A stretch of DNA of 64,000 nt from CAITSH01 sp025356665 (GCA_025356665.1 JANXRV010000090.1:62001-126000); one strand, 5' to 3'. Shown: positions 18,286-27,217, numbered from the stretch's first letter. Notes: generated by a model from the sequence alone, not told the origin. Translations and numbers: made by a program.

Positions 18286-19187
18286 GTCTGCCTTCGCGGG
18301 TACGTATCGTCGAGGTCGGCCCGCGTGATGGCCTGCAGAATGAACCCGGTGTCGTGCCGACCGTGCTCAAGGTGGCGCTGATCGAACAATTGGCTGACGC
18401 CGGCATGCCGGCAGTGGAGGCCACCGCCTTTGTGTCAGCCAAATGGGTTCCACAAATGGCCGACCACGCTGAGGTGATGAGGACAATGCGCCGAAAGACC
18501 GGTGTCAGTTACCCGGTTCTGGTACCCAATATGCGCGGCCTGGAAGCCGCCCTGGCCGCGGGGGTCACCGAGATCGCCGTGTTCGGCGCCGCCTCGGAAA
18601 GCTTCAGCCGTAAAAACATCAACTGCTCCATCGCCGAAAGCTTTGAACGCTTCGCGCCGGTGGTAACAGCCGCGAGGGCGCAGGGGGTGCGCGTGCGCGG
18701 CTATATCTCCTGTGTCATCGACTGCCCCTACGAAGGCGCGATCGCCCCGCAGGCGGTGGCTGGCGTGGCAAAAGCCCTGCGCGACATGGGCTGTTATGAA
18801 ATTTCCCTCGGCGACACCATAGGTTCGGGCACGCCGGCAAGAATGCAAACAATGATTCACGCCGTAAACAACGAGGTGCCTATCACCGAACTGGCGGTGC
18901 ATTGCCACGATACCTACGGCCAGGCCCTGGCCAATATCTACGCGGCGCTGCAGCTTGGTGTGGCCACCATCGACAGTTCAATCGCAGGACTCGGGGGCTG
19001 TCCTTACGCCAAGGGCGCCAGCGGCAACGTCGCCAGCGAAGATGTGGTCTACATGCTGCACGGCCTTGGCATTGCAACCGGTGTCGACCTCAATGCGCTA
19101 TTGCGTGCGGGGCAGATGATCTGTCGCCAGCTGGGCCGAGAGCCCGCCTCGAAAGCCGCGCGCGCTCTGGCGGCCAAAGTCGGCTAG
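18282..19187 (+). CDS. mvaB: Hydroxymethylglutaryl-CoA lyase
   Basis: Cleaves HMG-CoA to acetoacetate and acetyl-CoA, the last step of the leucine route. 301 residues forming a DRE-TIM barrel: VGPRDGLQNE at the N-terminus (metal and catalytic residues), the ISLGDTIGSG strand, HCHDTYGQALAN with metal-binding histidines, and the family signature GLGGCPYAKGASGN with the catalytic cysteine. ATG 18282 overlaps the mccA stop, indicating coupled translation. Confidence 0.96.
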
Positions 19188-19190
19188 GGC

Positions 19191-20069
19191 ATGACCATGC
19201 CGCCCTTCGCCATCGTCCGGGTCAATCCACCCGGATTCGGGCACGCCGGCATTTTCAGTGAAGTCACCGAAACCCTGCACCACGGCCTGACAGAACTCGG
19301 ATGTGATTCGGTGCTGGTCGAGAACACCGTTTTCGACGGGCGTATCAACGTTATTTTTTCCGGTCATATGCTGCACCACATCGGCAATTTCACCTGGCCA
19401 ACCCATACCGTTTTATTCAACCTCGAGCCGCTGCGCGCTGAAATATTCGCGCGTGTCCCGCATTACAGCGACTTGCTGTGCGATCGGCGCGTAAGCATGG
19501 TCTGGGATTACGACCGTAAAAACCTTCCCGTGCTCGAAACACTGGGGGTGCAACGATCGCAGGTGATCCCCATCGGCTATGCGCCGGCGATGACGCGGAT
19601 CCCCGCCGCGCCGCAGCGCGACATTGACGTGCTGTTTTACGGCTCAATGACAGAACGGCGCATGGCCCTGCAGCAACAACTCGAGAGCCGCGGGCTCAGC
19701 ACAACATTTGCATTCGGCGTCTACGGCGCGGCGCGTGATGCCCTCATTGCGCGCGCCAAAGTTGTTCTCAATCTTTCACAATTCGAACACGGCGGCATTT
19801 TCGACATCGTGCGGCTGTCGTATCTTCTATCCAATCGGGCCTGCATCGTCGCCGAAAGCGGCTTTGACGCCGAACAGGAGAGCGAATTCGGCGAGGGGGT
19901 CGCCTTCGCGCCCTATGCGGACCTGGCTGCGGAGTGCGCTTATTTTTGCAAGCTCGAGGCCGAACGCGAACGTCTCACGCAACGGGGTTTTGCATTTTTC
20001 ACCCGGCGGCGGCAAAGTGAATATTTACGCGCGCCGGTGCGGGCGCTGGTGCAACTTTTACGACTATGA
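19191..20069 (+). CDS. Glycosyltransferase-like protein of unknown substrate
   Basis: 292 residues. The C-terminal half looks like a GT-B nucleotide-sugar-binding domain of the glycosyltransferase family 1/CgeB type (IDVLFYGSMTERRMALQQQL, VLNLSQFEHGGIFDIVRLSYLLSNR, then a Glu-rich segment). The N-terminal half is less conserved. It starts 3 bases after mvaB (ATG 19191, or 19197) and reads like the tail of the same operon, but a sugar-transfer role has no obvious link with leucine degradation. Together with the zinc-finger methyltransferase at 11535 it may represent a surface-modification pair; this is inference. Confidence 0.65.
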   Translation: MTMPPFAIVRVNPPGFGHAGIFSEVTETLHHGLTELGCDSVLVENTVFDGRINVIFSGHMLHHIGNFTWPTHTVLFNLEPLRAEIFARVPHYSDLLCDRRVSMVWDYDRKNLPVLETLGVQRSQVIPIGYAPAMTRIPAAPQRDIDVLFYGSMTERRMALQQQLESRGLSTTFAFGVYGAARDALIARAKVVLNLSQFEHGGIFDIVRLSYLLSNRACIVAESGFDAEQESEFGEGVAFAPYADLAAECAYFCKLEAERERLTQRGFAFFTRRRQSEYLRAPVRALVQLLRL

Positions 20070-20101
20070 TTCGCACATCATAGACATGATCGAGCTGAAA
20101 C

Positions 20102-20317
20102 ATGACGGCAACTGAAATTCTAAAACCCGGTGACGTCCCGTCACCTTGCATCAACTTCTGTCGTCTGGACATCAAGGGTGAACTCTGCCTTGGCTGCTAT
20201 CGCCACGTGGAGGAAATCGTCGCCTGGTCAGCGTACACACCGGCACAAAAGCAGGCGGTACTGAAGCAGTTGCCCTCGCGCCGGCCAGGACAACCAGAGA
20301 AAGTCGACGGGGCGTGA
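20102..20317 (+). CDS. DUF1289 family small cysteine protein
   Basis: A 71-residue protein with the DUF1289 signature: PSPCINFCRLD, then GELCLGCYRHVEEI. The four cysteines suggest metal or Fe-S binding; a biochemical function is not established. DUF1289 genes are small, widespread in proteobacteria and often near metabolic enzymes. It overlaps the next gene by 4 bases (GTGA), suggesting co-translation with the MBL hydrolase. Confidence 0.88.
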   Translation: MTATEILKPGDVPSPCINFCRLDIKGELCLGCYRHVEEIVAWSAYTPAQKQAVLKQLPSRRPGQPEKVDGA

Positions 20318-21255
20318 CGCTGCCCGCCTCGATTCGCGTATTCGAACGCGGCTGGCTGTCGTGCAACAACATCCTGATAATCGGCAAAAACGACGCGGGC
20401 AGCGGTGCCGCGCTAATCGATTCGAGCTACCTCAGTCATGCGCCGCTGACGCTTGCACTGCTCGACCACGCCCTCGCCGGCACCCGCCTCGACTGGCTGC
20501 TCAACACACACTGTCACTCCGACCACATGGGCGGCAACGCCGCAGTGCAAAACGCCTTTGGCTGTCGCACCAGCGTGCCCGCCGGGGAAGCCGCGCTGAT
20601 CGAGCGCTGGGACGACCGCGAACTGCTGCTCTCCTATGCCGACCAGCGGGCAGAGCGCTTTGGCTATGACGACAGCTTTGCCGACGGCGATGTGCTGACC
20701 CTGGGCGGGCTCGCATGGGAGGTCATCGCCGCACCCGGGCACGACCCGCACGCGGTGATGTTCTGGTCGCCGCAAGAGCGCATCCTCATTTCCGGCGACG
20801 CACTCTGGGAAAACGGCTTCGGCGTGATTTTCCCGCGCCTGCTTGGTGATTCGACCGAGGCGGCGAACGCCTACGCGCAAACGCGCGCCACGCTGGAGCG
20901 CATAGCCGCGCTGCCGGCACGGGCGGTGATCCCGGGTCACGGCGCCGTGTTCGAAGATGTTCCCGGCGCGCTGACGCGCGCTTTCTCGCGACTGCTTGAT
21001 TTCGAGCAGGACGATAGCCGGCTGGCGCGCCATGCCGTCAAGGTGATAGTGATTTTTTCGCTGCTTGAGCGGCGGCGCATCATGCTTGCCGAGCTGCCCG
21101 CTTATTTGCAAGGGGTAAAAATCATCGGCGACATCAACGCGCGCTTTTTGCAGCTCACGCAGACCGCCCTCGCCGATTGGCTGGTGGCCGACCTGCAACG
21201 CGCCGGCGCCATCCAAAGCGAGAATGGCATCATCGTGCCGCTGGTGAGCGCCTGA
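20314..21255 (+). CDS. MBL-fold metallohydrolase
   Basis: 313 residues. Metal ligands appear as THCHSDHMGGN near residue 66, then APGHDPHAVMF, LISGDALWENGFG and PGHGAVF. The C-terminal helical extension (SLLERRRIMLAELPAYLQG) resembles the regulatory/lid tails of glyoxalase-II-like hydrolases. GTG 20314 overlaps the DUF1289 stop. It is the last gene of the plus-strand cluster; a thioesterase or hydroxyacylglutathione-hydrolase-like role is plausible, but the substrate is unknown. Its relationship to the MBL protein at 6716 is only at family level. Confidence 0.86.
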   Translation: MTLPASIRVFERGWLSCNNILIIGKNDAGSGAALIDSSYLSHAPLTLALLDHALAGTRLDWLLNTHCHSDHMGGNAAVQNAFGCRTSVPAGEAALIERWDDRELLLSYADQRAERFGYDDSFADGDVLTLGGLAWEVIAAPGHDPHAVMFWSPQERILISGDALWENGFGVIFPRLLGDSTEAANAYAQTRATLERIAALPARAVIPGHGAVFEDVPGALTRAFSRLLDFEQDDSRLARHAVKVIVIFSLLERRRIMLAELPAYLQGVKIIGDINARFLQLTQTALADWLVADLQRAGAIQSENGIIVPLVSA

Positions 21256-21267
21256 GTCGGCAACCGG

Positions 21268-21308
21268 CTGGAAATAGCCGCCCGTCAGGGATTATCGGGG
21301 CTTTCCAG
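21268..21308. repeat. Imperfect palindrome CTGGAAA...TTTCCAG between convergent genes
   Basis: CTGGAAATAGCC and GGGGCTTTCCAG form an inverted pair between the convergent MBL and methyltransferase genes. Comparable palindromes occur at 24029-24061 and 37984-38016, so this is probably one copy of a small dispersed repeat that may also end transcription. Confidence 0.5.
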
Positions 21309-21438
21309 GCATCGCTCCGGCGGCGGCCGGCAATGCGCATGGAATAAAGCCATTGCATCGCCACGCTACGCCTTGCTTTTAAAGCCATCCTGTTCGCTTG
21401 CGCGTGCCCTCGGGCCGCCAGCCCGCCGCGCAAGCTGA

Positions 21439-22326
21439 TTATTTTTTGTCGCGTTCCGTGCCGCGGGCGGCGGCATTCTGGCGCAGCGCGCGCCACGGAT
21501 ATTCATGGCCTTGCGCGTCGGTGATGCGCCCGACGATGCGCTCGTTGGTGGCGCGGCCCTTGAACAGCAGCGCATCCTCGCCCGAGCCAAAGCGGAAGAA
21601 CAGTAACTCGCCATGCACAAAGCCGCGCTCGATCGGGAATACCCGCCCGCCTGATTTGGCGCGGCCGCCGAGTTCCTGGAAGTTTTGCTCCAGCTCGAGC
21701 TCGAGCTCCATCGGCCCTCCGGTCCGGACCAGGGGCACGCGGGTGCGCCAGCCGCCGGCGAGACGCGCCGGCACCAGCCATAAATGCAGCGTGCTGGTCT
21801 TTTTCAGTCCGATTTTCTTTTCCGGCACATCCAGCGTCACGCTCATGTCCGGTTTCCAGTCGCCCATGTCCCAGTCGTGCGACACGATGCGCGCACCCGG
21901 TTTCATCTGGGAGAGGATGCGCGGCCGCAGCGCAAGATTCACATCGGGCAACAGGTACATGGTCAGCACGTCGGCAGAACGGATATCGGTCTCAAACAAA
22001 TCCTGCACAACGAAACCTGCGCGCGCCTCCACGCCAAGCTGCTTGGCCGCGGCGCGGCTTTTTTCCACCAGACGCGGGTCGATCTCCACACCGAGGCCGC
22101 GCGTACCGCGCTTGAGGGCGGCGGTGATAACAATGCGTCCGTCACCAGAACCAAGGTCCACCAGGTAGTCGCCCGAGCGCACGCCGGCCAGGTCGAGCAT
22201 GCCCTCGACCACCCGGTCCGGGGTTTGCACATAGGGCACATCTTCAAGGGCCTGCGCCAGCAGCGGCTTGCCGCCGGCGCAAAGCAGCAGCGCCAACAGG
22301 ACCGCCGGGGCCGTGCGGGAAATCAA
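21439..22326 (-). CDS. Exported SAM-dependent methyltransferase-like protein
   Basis: 295 residues beginning with a signal peptide (about residues 1-25, ending LLAQALEDV). A class I methyltransferase core follows: YLVDLGSGDGRIVITAA (motif I), LGVEIDPRLVEKSR (motif II), and a VLTMYLLP region after the acidic strand. The C-terminal half is beta-rich and unlike the catalytic core. Periplasmic location would be unusual because SAM is cytoplasmic, although annotated exported members of this family exist. It is convergent with the MBL gene and adjacent to prfC. Function not assigned. Confidence 0.8.
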   Translation of the reverse strand: MISRTAPAVLLALLLCAGGKPLLAQALEDVPYVQTPDRVVEGMLDLAGVRSGDYLVDLGSGDGRIVITAALKRGTRGLGVEIDPRLVEKSRAAAKQLGVEARAGFVVQDLFETDIRSADVLTMYLLPDVNLALRPRILSQMKPGARIVSHDWDMGDWKPDMSVTLDVPEKKIGLKKTSTLHLWLVPARLAGGWRTRVPLVRTGGPMELELELEQNFQELGGRAKSGGRVFPIERGFVHGELLFFRFGSGEDALLFKGRATNERIVGRITDAQGHEYPWRALRQNAAARGTERDKK

Positions 22327-22385
22327 CAGACGACAAAAAAACCATGCATGCTCAACTCGCTCCTGGTTTGCCGTTCAAGCCGCGC

Positions 22386-24005
22386 TCAGCGTTGCGCCAT
22401 TTTCTGGCCGTGTTCGCGGATGGCGTGAAAACCCACGGTGGGCCAGCGCTCCGTCGCCAGTTGCAGGTGATATCGGTTGGGCGCGAGGTAAACGGGGTTG
22501 TCGTCGACATCGCTGCCCATGTGCGCGGCGAGATCTTTTTCACAGGCGCGTCGCGTCGCCTCGTCCGGAAAGGTCAGCCAGCGCGCCGTATAAATATCGG
22601 CGGGGTCGTAAAGCGCATCGACCTTGTATTCGCTTTGCAGGCGCTGCGCCACGATCTCGAATTGCAGCGGCCCGACCGCACCGAGCAACTGGGTGTTGCC
22701 AAAGGCCGGCGTAAGCACCTGGATGGCGCCTTCCTCACCCAGTTCCTGCAAACCCTTTTGCAGCTGCTTGGCCTTGAACGGATCCTTCGGGCGCGCCATG
22801 CGAAACAATTCCGGCGCGAAATAGGGGATGCCTTTGTAGGCGAGCGCCTCGCCCTCGGTGAGGGTGTCGCCGATCTGCAATTGACCATGGTTGTGAATAC
22901 CGATGATGTCCCCCGCCACCGCGTCTTCGCTGGCCACGCGCTCGTTGGCCATGAAGGTCAGTGCGTTGGCCAGTTTCATTTCGCGCTCGGTGCGCAGGTG
23001 CCGGACCTTCATGCCCGGCTGGTAACGTCCGGAGCAGATGCGGAAAAAAGCGATTCGGTCACGGTGCCGCGGGTCCATGTTGGCCTGGATCTTGAACACG
23101 AAACCGCTGAATGCCGGCTCGGCCGGCTGCACCACGCGCAGCGTGCCGTTGCGCGCTTGCGGCGGCGGCGCCCATTCGAGCAGGGCCTGCAGGATTTCCT
23201 GCACACCGAAGTTATTGATGCCCGACCCGAAGAACACCGGCGACTGCGTGCCGGCGAGAAAACGCGCGAGGTCAAAGGGCGTACTGGCATCGCGCAACAG
23301 GCCGACCTCGTTGCGCAAGGTGCCCATCTCGCCCGGATAGAGCGCATCGAGTTTGGGGTTGTCCAGACCGACGATCATTTCGCCCTCGTCGCTCCTTTTT
23401 TCCTCGCCCGGAGTAAAGCGCAGCAGGCGGTCGTTGAGCAGGTGGAAAACACCGCGAAAAGACTTGCCCATGCCAACAGGCCAGGTGATGGGCGCGCAGT
23501 CGAGCTTGAGCACCGACTCGATTTCCTCCAGCAGCGACAAGGGATCGCGCACTTCGCGGTCCATTTTGTTGACGAAGGTGATGATGGGCGTGTTGCGCAG
23601 GCGGCACACTTCCAGCAGCTTGATGGTTTGCACCTCCACACCCTTGGCCGCGTCGATCACCATCACCGCCGCGTCAACGGCGGTGAGTACGCGGTAGGTA
23701 TCCTCGGAAAAATCCTCGTGCCCCGGCGTATCGAGCAAGTTCACCGTATGGCCGGCGTAGTCAAACTGCATCACCGAACTGGTTACCGAGATGCCCCGCT
23801 GCTTTTCCACCTCCATCCAGTCGGAGGTGGCGTGGCGCGCGCTTTTTCGCGCCTTGACTGTGCCGGCCATCTGGATGGCGCCACCGTAGAGCAGCAGTTT
23901 TTCCGTCAGCGTGGTCTTGCCCGCGTCGGGGTGGGAAATGATGGCGAAAGTGCGCCGGCGCGCGACATCGCGCAACAGGTCGGCAGGCAGGGTGGGGGCG
24001 TTCAT
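22386..24005 (-). CDS. prfC: Peptide chain release factor 3
   Basis: GTPase that removes RF1/RF2 from the ribosome after peptide release. 539 residues with a translational GTPase domain: P-loop SHPDAGKTTLTE, switch II DTPGHEDFSEDT, and NKMDRE for guanine recognition. RF3-specific sequence follows (WPVGMGKSFRGVFHL, GLDNPKLDALYPGE). The C-terminus ends VGFHAIREHGQKMAQR, as in other RF3 proteins. A large plus-strand frame covering the same bases is an antisense shadow. slmA lies downstream on the same strand. Confidence 0.97.
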   Translation of the reverse strand: MNAPTLPADLLRDVARRRTFAIISHPDAGKTTLTEKLLLYGGAIQMAGTVKARKSARHATSDWMEVEKQRGISVTSSVMQFDYAGHTVNLLDTPGHEDFSEDTYRVLTAVDAAVMVIDAAKGVEVQTIKLLEVCRLRNTPIITFVNKMDREVRDPLSLLEEIESVLKLDCAPITWPVGMGKSFRGVFHLLNDRLLRFTPGEEKRSDEGEMIVGLDNPKLDALYPGEMGTLRNEVGLLRDASTPFDLARFLAGTQSPVFFGSGINNFGVQEILQALLEWAPPPQARNGTLRVVQPAEPAFSGFVFKIQANMDPRHRDRIAFFRICSGRYQPGMKVRHLRTEREMKLANALTFMANERVASEDAVAGDIIGIHNHGQLQIGDTLTEGEALAYKGIPYFAPELFRMARPKDPFKAKQLQKGLQELGEEGAIQVLTPAFGNTQLLGAVGPLQFEIVAQRLQSEYKVDALYDPADIYTARWLTFPDEATRRACEKDLAAHMGSDVDDNPVYLAPNRYHLQLATERWPTVGFHAIREHGQKMAQR

Positions 24006-24028
24006 GGTTTTTCTGGGAAGGGTTATAA

Positions 24029-24061
24029 GCTGGAAATCCGCGCCAGGCGCGGCTTTCCAGC
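24029..24061. repeat. Strong hairpin between slmA and prfC
   Basis: GCTGGAAATCCGCGCC and GGCGCGGCTTTCCAGC form a nearly perfect stem with a one-base loop, one mismatch and no downstream T-run. It lies between slmA and prfC (both minus). It may attenuate or stabilise the transcript, and it resembles the palindromes at 21268 and 37984. Confidence 0.6.
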
Positions 24062-24077
24062 CGGTAAGCTGGTCTGC

Positions 24078-24644
24078 TTAGAGCAGCATGGGCAGTTGCT
24101 TTTCGAGGCCCTCGGTGGGCAGGCGCTTGAAACCGCTTTTGGCGAACTGGTGCCAGCGACCGATGACATGGCATAGCAGCAGGTTGGCGCGCGAGGCCGG
24201 GTCAGCCTCATCATGGCCCTGGGAGGCGGCCACGCGCAGGCATTGCTTGATGGTCGATTCGAGCCGGTCATGCAACTGGTTGATGCGCACCTGCAGGCGC
24301 TCGTCCTCATTGACCAGGGCGTCGCCCAACAACACCCGCGTCATGCCGGCGTTCTTCTCGGCAAAGCCGAGCAGCGAGTTGATGATCACCTGCAACTGGC
24401 GCAGGCCGTTGTCTTCCTCGGCCGTAACCTTGTTGATGAGGCCGAACAAGGACTCTTCGATAAAGCTGATGAGGCCCTCATACATCTGCGCCTTGCTGGC
24501 AAAGTGGCGGTACAGCGCCGCTTCGGATACATCGAGTTTCTTCGCCAGGGCGGCAGTGGTGATTTTCTCACCCTTGGGATCCTGCAGCATCTGTGCGATG
24601 ACTTGCAGAATCTGGAGTTTTCGTTCGCCGGTTCTGGGGGGCAT
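24078..24644 (-). CDS. slmA: Nucleoid occlusion factor SlmA (TetR family)
   Basis: A 188-residue TetR-fold DNA-binding protein that blocks FtsZ assembly over the nucleoid in species where it has been studied. The N-terminal helix-turn-helix reads KITTAALAKKLDVSEAALYRHFASKAQMYEGLI, essentially the SlmA signature, followed by the SlmA-like all-helical domain (EDNGLRQLQVIINSLLGFAEKN, GMTRVLLGDALVNEDERL). Placement next to the pyrimidine nucleotidase and argB is typical for betaproteobacterial slmA. Confidence 0.93.
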   Translation of the reverse strand: MPPRTGERKLQILQVIAQMLQDPKGEKITTAALAKKLDVSEAALYRHFASKAQMYEGLISFIEESLFGLINKVTAEEDNGLRQLQVIINSLLGFAEKNAGMTRVLLGDALVNEDERLQVRINQLHDRLESTIKQCLRVAASQGHDEADPASRANLLLCHVIGRWHQFAKSGFKRLPTEGLEKQLPMLL

Positions 24645-24751
24645 GGTGCGCTCCTGGGGAAAGGCTGTCTGGGAAAAAGGGCAGGCAAGAGCAGTGCGGA
24701 GAAAGCGCGACTGCGGACCACGCCCATTCTATCACTCACGTGAGCGCTCGC

Positions 24752-25405
24752 TTACATCCAAATGCCTAATTTCGTTGCCAGTGCCGGCAACTTGAGCACG
24801 CTGGTCGTTTTTGCGTCGACACAGGCTGGTTGGCGCGTATCGCGCGTGATCCAGACCGTTTTCATGCCCAGCTTTTTGGCCGCGCGCAGGTTGGGCAGCG
24901 AATCCTCCACCAGCACGCAGCGCCGCGCCACGAGGCCTTCGCGTTGCAGCAGATACCGAAAACCGCCCGCTTGCGGCTTGGACTGAAAGCGCACCCGCTC
25001 AACCGAATAAACGGCGTCGAACAAATCGCCGATGTTCAACAATTCGAGGACGGCCTCGGCATATTGTGCGGGCCCGTTGGAAAAAAGGATCTTCCGGCCA
25101 TGCAGGCGGCGCAGCGCATGACGCAGCCCCACCTCAGAAACCATCATGCGCGCCAGATCGGGAAACTGATGGGTGTGCCACAAAAAATGCCGCGGGTCGG
25201 TATCATGATGACGCAGCAAGCCGAGTAAGGTGGCGCCATAACTGCGCCAGTAATGCGCGCGCAGCGCACCCGCCTCTTCATGCGAAAGGCGCAGATGCTC
25301 GCTTATATAGGCGGTCATGCTGCGATTGATATGCGGAAAAATATGCGGCGACGCGTTGTGCAGAGTATTGTCGAGGTCGAACAACCAGGTGAATCGGGTT
25401 TTCAT
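24752..25405 (-). CDS. HAD-family pyrimidine 5'-nucleotidase
   Basis: A 217-residue haloacid dehalogenase-like phosphatase of the Phm8/Sdt1 group. Motif I is WLFDLDNTLHNA with both catalytic aspartates, motif II is ILFSNG, the motif III lysine is in RFQSKPQAGGFRYLL, and motif IV is LVEDSLPNLRAAKKLGMKTVWI. An alpha-helical cap lies between motifs I and II. Such enzymes dephosphorylate UMP/CMP or act as metabolite phosphatases. Position next to slmA and argB is conserved in betaproteobacteria. A 147-bp tandem repeat lies directly upstream. Confidence 0.9.
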   Translation of the reverse strand: MKTRFTWLFDLDNTLHNASPHIFPHINRSMTAYISEHLRLSHEEAGALRAHYWRSYGATLLGLLRHHDTDPRHFLWHTHQFPDLARMMVSEVGLRHALRRLHGRKILFSNGPAQYAEAVLELLNIGDLFDAVYSVERVRFQSKPQAGGFRYLLQREGLVARRCVLVEDSLPNLRAAKKLGMKTVWITRDTRQPACVDAKTTSVLKLPALATKLGIWM

Positions 25406-25407
25406 CG

Positions 25408-25702
25408 GTGACCTGCGGTAAAGGTGAATAAATAATTTTTGTCATTGCGCGCGCAGCGAAACACTCTCTCGCCCTGTTGACTTCCGTCGCAATGCCACAA
25501 GATTGCCGCGTCGGCTGCGCCTCCTCGCAATGACAACGGCTCATTCTGGAATCAGTGACCTGCCGTAAAGGTGAATAAATAATTTTTGTCATTGCGCACG
25601 CAGCGAAGCAATCTCGTCGCCCTGGTGACTTCCGTCGCAATGCCACAAGATTGCCGCGTCGGCTGCGCCTCCTCGCTATGACCACGGCTCATTCTGGAAT
25701 CA
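25408..25702. repeat. Tandem duplication of a 147-bp unit carrying GTCATTGCG-type palindromes
   Basis: Two nearly identical head-to-tail copies, 25408-25554 and 25555-25702, fill the gap between the nucleotidase start and the M15 peptidase gene. Each starts GTGACCTGC, contains GGTGAATAAATAATTTTT, then the dispersed element GTCATTGCGC...GCAATGAC (25441-25534 and 25588-25681), and ends near GGCTCATTCTGGAATCAG. The copies differ at several scattered bases. No gene is supported here. Because the repeats lie upstream of both divergent genes, they probably contain or displace their promoters. Confidence 0.9.
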
Positions 25703-25739
25703 GCTCTTGGTTGAAAAAGGCTCTAGAATCCGATCCATC

Positions 25740-26198
25740 ATGCAGCTTAGCGTCCATTTCACGCTTGAACAGCTTAGCGCCTCCGAAACGGCGCTGGCGC
25801 GCGGCATCAACAATGACCCGCAGCCCATTATCGTCGAGAATCTCAGGCGGCTCGCCGCCGGGCTGGAACAAGCGCAAGAGGTGATCGGCTACCCACTCGA
25901 CATTTCCAGCGGCTATCGCTCGCGCGAACTCAATATCGCCATCGGCGGTGCGGAAAAATCACAGCACTGCCTGGGCCTGGCCGCCGACTTTACCTGCCCC
26001 GAATTCGGCACGCCGCTAGCAATCGCCGCCGCGCTGCGCGATTCCGGACTGCGTTTTGACCAGTGCATTCTCGAGTTCGGCCGCTGGGTGCACCTGTCCT
26101 TCAGTACCGAACCACGTGGACGCCTGTTGACCATCCACGATGCGAAGGAAGGCTACCTTGTCGGACTGTGGGATACCGAGGGCAACAAGGTGGGTTAG
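25740..26198 (+). CDS. M15-family zinc peptidase (D-Ala-D-Ala carboxypeptidase-like)
   Basis: 152 residues matching the Peptidase_M15_3 group, shared by bacterial murein DD-carboxypeptidases and phage endolysins. Zinc ligands are visible as H76 and D83 (SQHCLGLAADF) and H118 (WVHLSF), with the SGYRS segment upstream. ATG 25740 is chosen over in-frame 25707 because the family begins at MQLSVHFTLEQL and the upstream codons come from the repeat unit. There is no signal peptide, as in endolysin-type members, but no other phage gene is nearby. Its role in peptidoglycan turnover is inferred from the family. Confidence 0.88.
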   Translation: MQLSVHFTLEQLSASETALARGINNDPQPIIVENLRRLAAGLEQAQEVIGYPLDISSGYRSRELNIAIGGAEKSQHCLGLAADFTCPEFGTPLAIAAALRDSGLRFDQCILEFGRWVHLSFSTEPRGRLLTIHDAKEGYLVGLWDTEGNKVG

Positions 26199-26209
26199 GC
26201 GGGCTGATT

Positions 26210-26311
26210 CGTCATCCCTGCGAATCCCGCTCCGGGGACCAGACCGGGGATCCAGTGTCGTAGGGTTCGAAATCCAAAAGTCACTGGATTCCCGCTTGCG
26301 CGGGAATGACG
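26210..26311. repeat. Dispersed inverted-repeat element (CGTCAT...ATGACG ends)
   Basis: Starts CGTCATCCCTGCGAATCCCG and ends CCCGCTTGCGCGGGAATGACG, with internal CCAGTG/CACTGG pairing. The right end alone also folds (CCCGCTTGCGCGGG). This is the common CGTCATTCCCGCG-type intergenic repeat of proteobacteria. It lies between the convergent M15 and argB genes and could stop transcription in both directions. Confidence 0.75.
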
Positions 26312-26341
26312 GCGTTTTTCAATGTCTCCAGAAACTCCGGG

Positions 26342-27217
26342 TCACTTGCTGCGAATCAAGGTACCTATACCCTCGTCTGTCAGGATCTCCAGCAGCAGGG
26401 CATGCTCGACGCGGCCATCGATGATATGCACGCTCTTGACGCCGCTTTTTGCCGCCTCGACCGCCGAGGAAATCTTTGGCAACATGCCGCCCGACAGCGT
26501 GCCGTCCGCCACCAGTTCATCGATGAGCTTGGGCGTCAAACCGGTCAGCAGCTTGCCCTTGCTGTCGAGCACGCCGGGCGTGTTGGTCAACAGCACCAGT
26601 TTTTCGGCCTTGAGCACTTCGGCGATCTTGCCGGCCACCAGGTCGGCATTGATGTTGAAGCTCACCCCATCCTTGCCCACGCCTATGGGTGCCACCACCG
26701 GGATAAAACCGCCCGCCTCCAGCGTGTCGATGACAGCCGGGTCGATGGATGAAATCTCGCCAACCTGCCCGATGTCGAGCATTTGACCGGGCTTGTCCTT
26801 GTCCTCGATCATCATTTTTTTGGCGCGAATAAAGCCGCCGTCCTGACCGGTCAGACCGACCGCCTTGCCACCGGCCTGGTTGATCAAAGTGACAATGTCT
26901 TTGTTAAGCGCACCCAGCACCATCTCGACCACGTCAAGCGTGGCCTCATCGGTGACACGCATGCCCTGCACGAAGCTGCTCTTGATATCGAGCTTCTTCA
27001 GCATCTGCTCGATCTGCGGGCCGCCGCCGTGGACCACCACAGGATCCATGCCGACAAGCTTGAGCAGCACCACGTCGTGGGCGAAACCGGCCTGCAGCGC
27101 AGGATCGGTCATGGCATTGCCACCGTATTTGATGACGATGGTTTTGCCATGAAAACGGCGGATGTAAGGCAGCGCTTCGGCGAGCACCTGGGCTTTGATT
27201 TCTGCGGTGGCAGTCAT
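26342..27217 (-). CDS. argB: Acetylglutamate kinase
   Basis: Phosphorylates N-acetyl-L-glutamate, the second step of arginine synthesis. The 291-residue product has the amino-acid-kinase signatures IVIKYGGNAMTD at the N-terminus and VVVHGGGPQIEQMLKKL, and the C-terminal FNINADLVAGKIAEVLKAEKLVLLTNTPGVLD and LSGGMLPKISSAVEAAKSGV. ATG 27217 is chosen (MTATAEIKAQVLAEALPYI); the longer frame to 27316 would read through the hsp20 terminator hairpin and add non-family residues. No strong ribosome-binding site is visible. Confidence 0.96.
   Translation of the reverse strand: MTATAEIKAQVLAEALPYIRRFHGKTIVIKYGGNAMTDPALQAGFAHDVVLLKLVGMDPVVVHGGGPQIEQMLKKLDIKSSFVQGMRVTDEATLDVVEMVLGALNKDIVTLINQAGGKAVGLTGQDGGFIRAKKMMIEDKDKPGQMLDIGQVGEISSIDPAVIDTLEAGGFIPVVAPIGVGKDGVSFNINADLVAGKIAEVLKAEKLVLLTNTPGVLDSKGKLLTGLTPKLIDELVADGTLSGGMLPKISSAVEAAKSGVKSVHIIDGRVEHALLLEILTDEGIGTLIRSK

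Noticed and set aside
22344..24176. 610-codon plus-strand frame across prfC
   Set aside because: Fully antisense to RF3, whose motifs are unambiguous; the plus frame reads as His/Arg/Leu-rich shadow sequence.
25740..26198. Prophage endolysin marking a prophage
   Set aside because: Single M15 peptidase surrounded by chromosomal housekeeping genes; no holin, capsid or integrase.
26262..26275. GGGTTCGAAATCC, which looks like a tRNA T-loop
   Set aside because: No anticodon or acceptor arms could be placed around it; it belongs to the dispersed repeat at 26210-26311.
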